Part shown: piece by piece, positions 6,208 through 7,205 of the stretch
How positions within the stretch are numbered: position 1 is the first letter of the stretch
Layout: each line of letters begins with the position of its first letter
Source of the DNA: Candidatus Aquicultor primus
GTDB taxonomy: Bacteria; Actinomycetota; Aquicultoria; Aquicultorales; Aquicultoraceae
NCBI GenBank assembly: GCA_001767575.1
Contig: MELI01000060.1
Coordinates: 1,531 to 8,735 of the forward strand
DNA length: 7,205 nt
Reading direction: 5' to 3'
Program-made: the position numbers and the translations under genes
Notes under the pieces: model-generated
Told to the model about the DNA's origin: nothing
Seen by the model: only the letters and a program-made list of their open reading frames with translations
Databases searched by the model: none

Positions 6208-7205
6208 ATGCCTGTTGTAATCGGTTGCTTGATGCCTCACCCACCTATTATAATCCCCGAGATAGGCAGGGATAATATAGATCGCGTATCGTCGACAGTG
6301 CGGGCGATGGATGTCATATGCGCCGAGGTCGCTAAGGCGAATCCGGAGACACTCATAGTCATATCGCCGCACAGCGCCGGTTTTGCCGACAGTATTGCGG
6401 TCAAAGCGACCCGCATTCTGGCCGGCTCGTTCAAGGATTTCGGTGCCCCGAATATCCGCCTGATAGCAAATCTTGACGAAGAGCTACTCGCTGCGTTGTT
6501 TGTCGAGGCCGAGAGGTACAGCGTATCGCTGACCAAAATCGGAAACGACCACATCAAACTATTCCAGTCGGAGGAACTCGACCACGGTGTCCTTGTGCCG
6601 CTTTACTTCATTCAAAAATATATCGACGTCCCGGTGGTATCGCTCGCTGTGAGCTACGCGGGAGCGGACGAGCATTACACGCTAGGCGTCGCTATCGAGA
6701 AAGCCGCTAACCGCGCCGGCAGAAGAGTGGCCGTCATCGCCAGCGGCGACCTCTCGCACCGGCTCACCCCGGGTGCGCCTGCCGGCTTTAACCCGCGCGG
6801 AATCGACTTCGACGCGAAGATAGACGGGATAATCGACACAGGAGACTTCAATGAACTCTTCGAACTCGACCCGATGCTTGTCGAAGATGCCGGCGAATGC
6901 GGCCTACGTTCGATATACGCGCTCGCGGGATGCTTTAATGGGCTGCAAGTTCACACCAATATCCATTCTTATGAGGGACCGTTTGGCGTCGGTTACCTGG
7001 TAGCGTCGGTCCTCCCGGGGCGACCCGACGCTGAACGCGAATTTATGGTGCTGGCTTTCGGAGAAGCGGCCGTAGTCTTTCCCGAGGCGAACGAGACTGA
7101 GGTCGAGGACTCGGCACCGGTGAATTGTGACTCCAATGACGACGCGGCCGAGGAGCCGCCGGCGGCGCCGGAGTTTAGCGAGCCCGTCAAGCTGGCCAAA
7201 CTCAG
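6208..7205 (+). CDS. MEMO1/LigB-like AmmeMemoRadiSam protein, probably fused to AMMECR1 (3' end outside window)
   Basis: An open frame of 332 codons runs off the window. Residues about 1-270 form a MEMO1-like domain of the class III extradiol dioxygenase (LigB) fold. Motifs are CLMPHPPIIIPEIG (H11), VISPHSAGF (H55), ELDHGVLVPLYF (H126), VIASGDLSHRLTPGAP (D181, H184) and the closing SYEGPFGVGYLVA (E256), with H11, H55, H184 and E256 as candidate metal-site residues. Residues about 285-322 form an acidic, Pro/Ala-rich linker of low complexity. The last visible residues, EPVKLAKL, resemble the start of AMMECR1 domains, so the full protein is probably a fusion of AmmeMemoRadiSam proteins B and A. 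The function of this system, which also includes a radical SAM protein, is not established. GGGGGAG (6198-6204) precedes the ATG closely. The gene starts 40 bases after miaB with no terminator between; only a five-pair hairpin TGCCG/CGGCA (6179-6195) is seen there. Confidence 0.9.
   Translation, partial: MPVVIGCLMPHPPIIIPEIGRDNIDRVSSTVRAMDVICAEVAKANPETLIVISPHSAGFADSIAVKATRILAGSFKDFGAPNIRLIANLDEELLAALFVEAERYSVSLTKIGNDHIKLFQSEELDHGVLVPLYFIQKYIDVPVVSLAVSYAGADEHYTLGVAIEKAANRAGRRVAVIASGDLSHRLTPGAPAGFNPRGIDFDAKIDGIIDTGDFNELFELDPMLVEDAGECGLRSIYALAGCFNGLQVHTNIHSYEGPFGVGYLVASVLPGRPDAEREFMVLAFGEAAVVFPEANETEVEDSAPVNCDSNDDAAEEPPAAPEFSEPVKLAKL

Overview
The window is an ordinary-looking bacterial chromosomal segment of about 7.2 kb with every recognised gene on the + strand. 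Gene order is recX (3' end only), rny (RNase Y), a stand-alone GHKL-type ATPase, spoVS, a PHP-domain phosphoesterase, miaB, and a MEMO1/LigB-like protein cut by the window edge. The rny ... spoVS ... miaB order downstream of the rec region resembles the block known from Bacillus subtilis and other Firmicutes. The MiaB and RNase Y sequences and the AmmeMemoRadiSam-type gene would also suit a deep-branching anaerobic actinobacterium (Coriobacteriia- or Aquicultor-like). The phylum cannot be fixed from this window. No mobile element, CRISPR array, tRNA or rRNA was seen.

Layout. The end of recX lies at 1-260. A 323-base gap (261-583) follows, holding a promoter, a strongly structured ~180-base leader or small RNA ending in an intrinsic terminator, and the rny ribosome binding site. 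rny (584-2128) is closed by a strong terminator at 2144-2175. A second gap carries a promoter for the GHKL ATPase (2352-3446). A 100-base gap with a SigH-like promoter candidate and a perfect Shine-Dalgarno leads into spoVS (3547-3807), closed by a terminator at 3863-3900. The PHP gene (3947-4765) has its own ribosome binding site. miaB (4839-6167) has no ribosome binding site but an extended -10 element seven bases before its ATG, which suggests a leaderless mRNA. The MEMO-like gene begins 40 bases after miaB and is probably co-transcribed with it.

Themes. Three genes concern RNA: RNase Y (mRNA turnover), the PHP protein (family includes RNase AM/YciV) and MiaB (tRNA modification). SpoVS and the GHKL ATPase look regulatory, with unknown molecular roles. 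The last protein probably fuses the MEMO/LigB domain (system protein B) to an AMMECR1 domain (system protein A), because its acidic linker ends in residues typical of the AMMECR1 start. The most interesting non-coding signal is the rny leader: a long-range helix closes a multi-hairpin region, competes with a 5' hairpin, and is followed by a terminator just upstream of the rny ribosome binding site.
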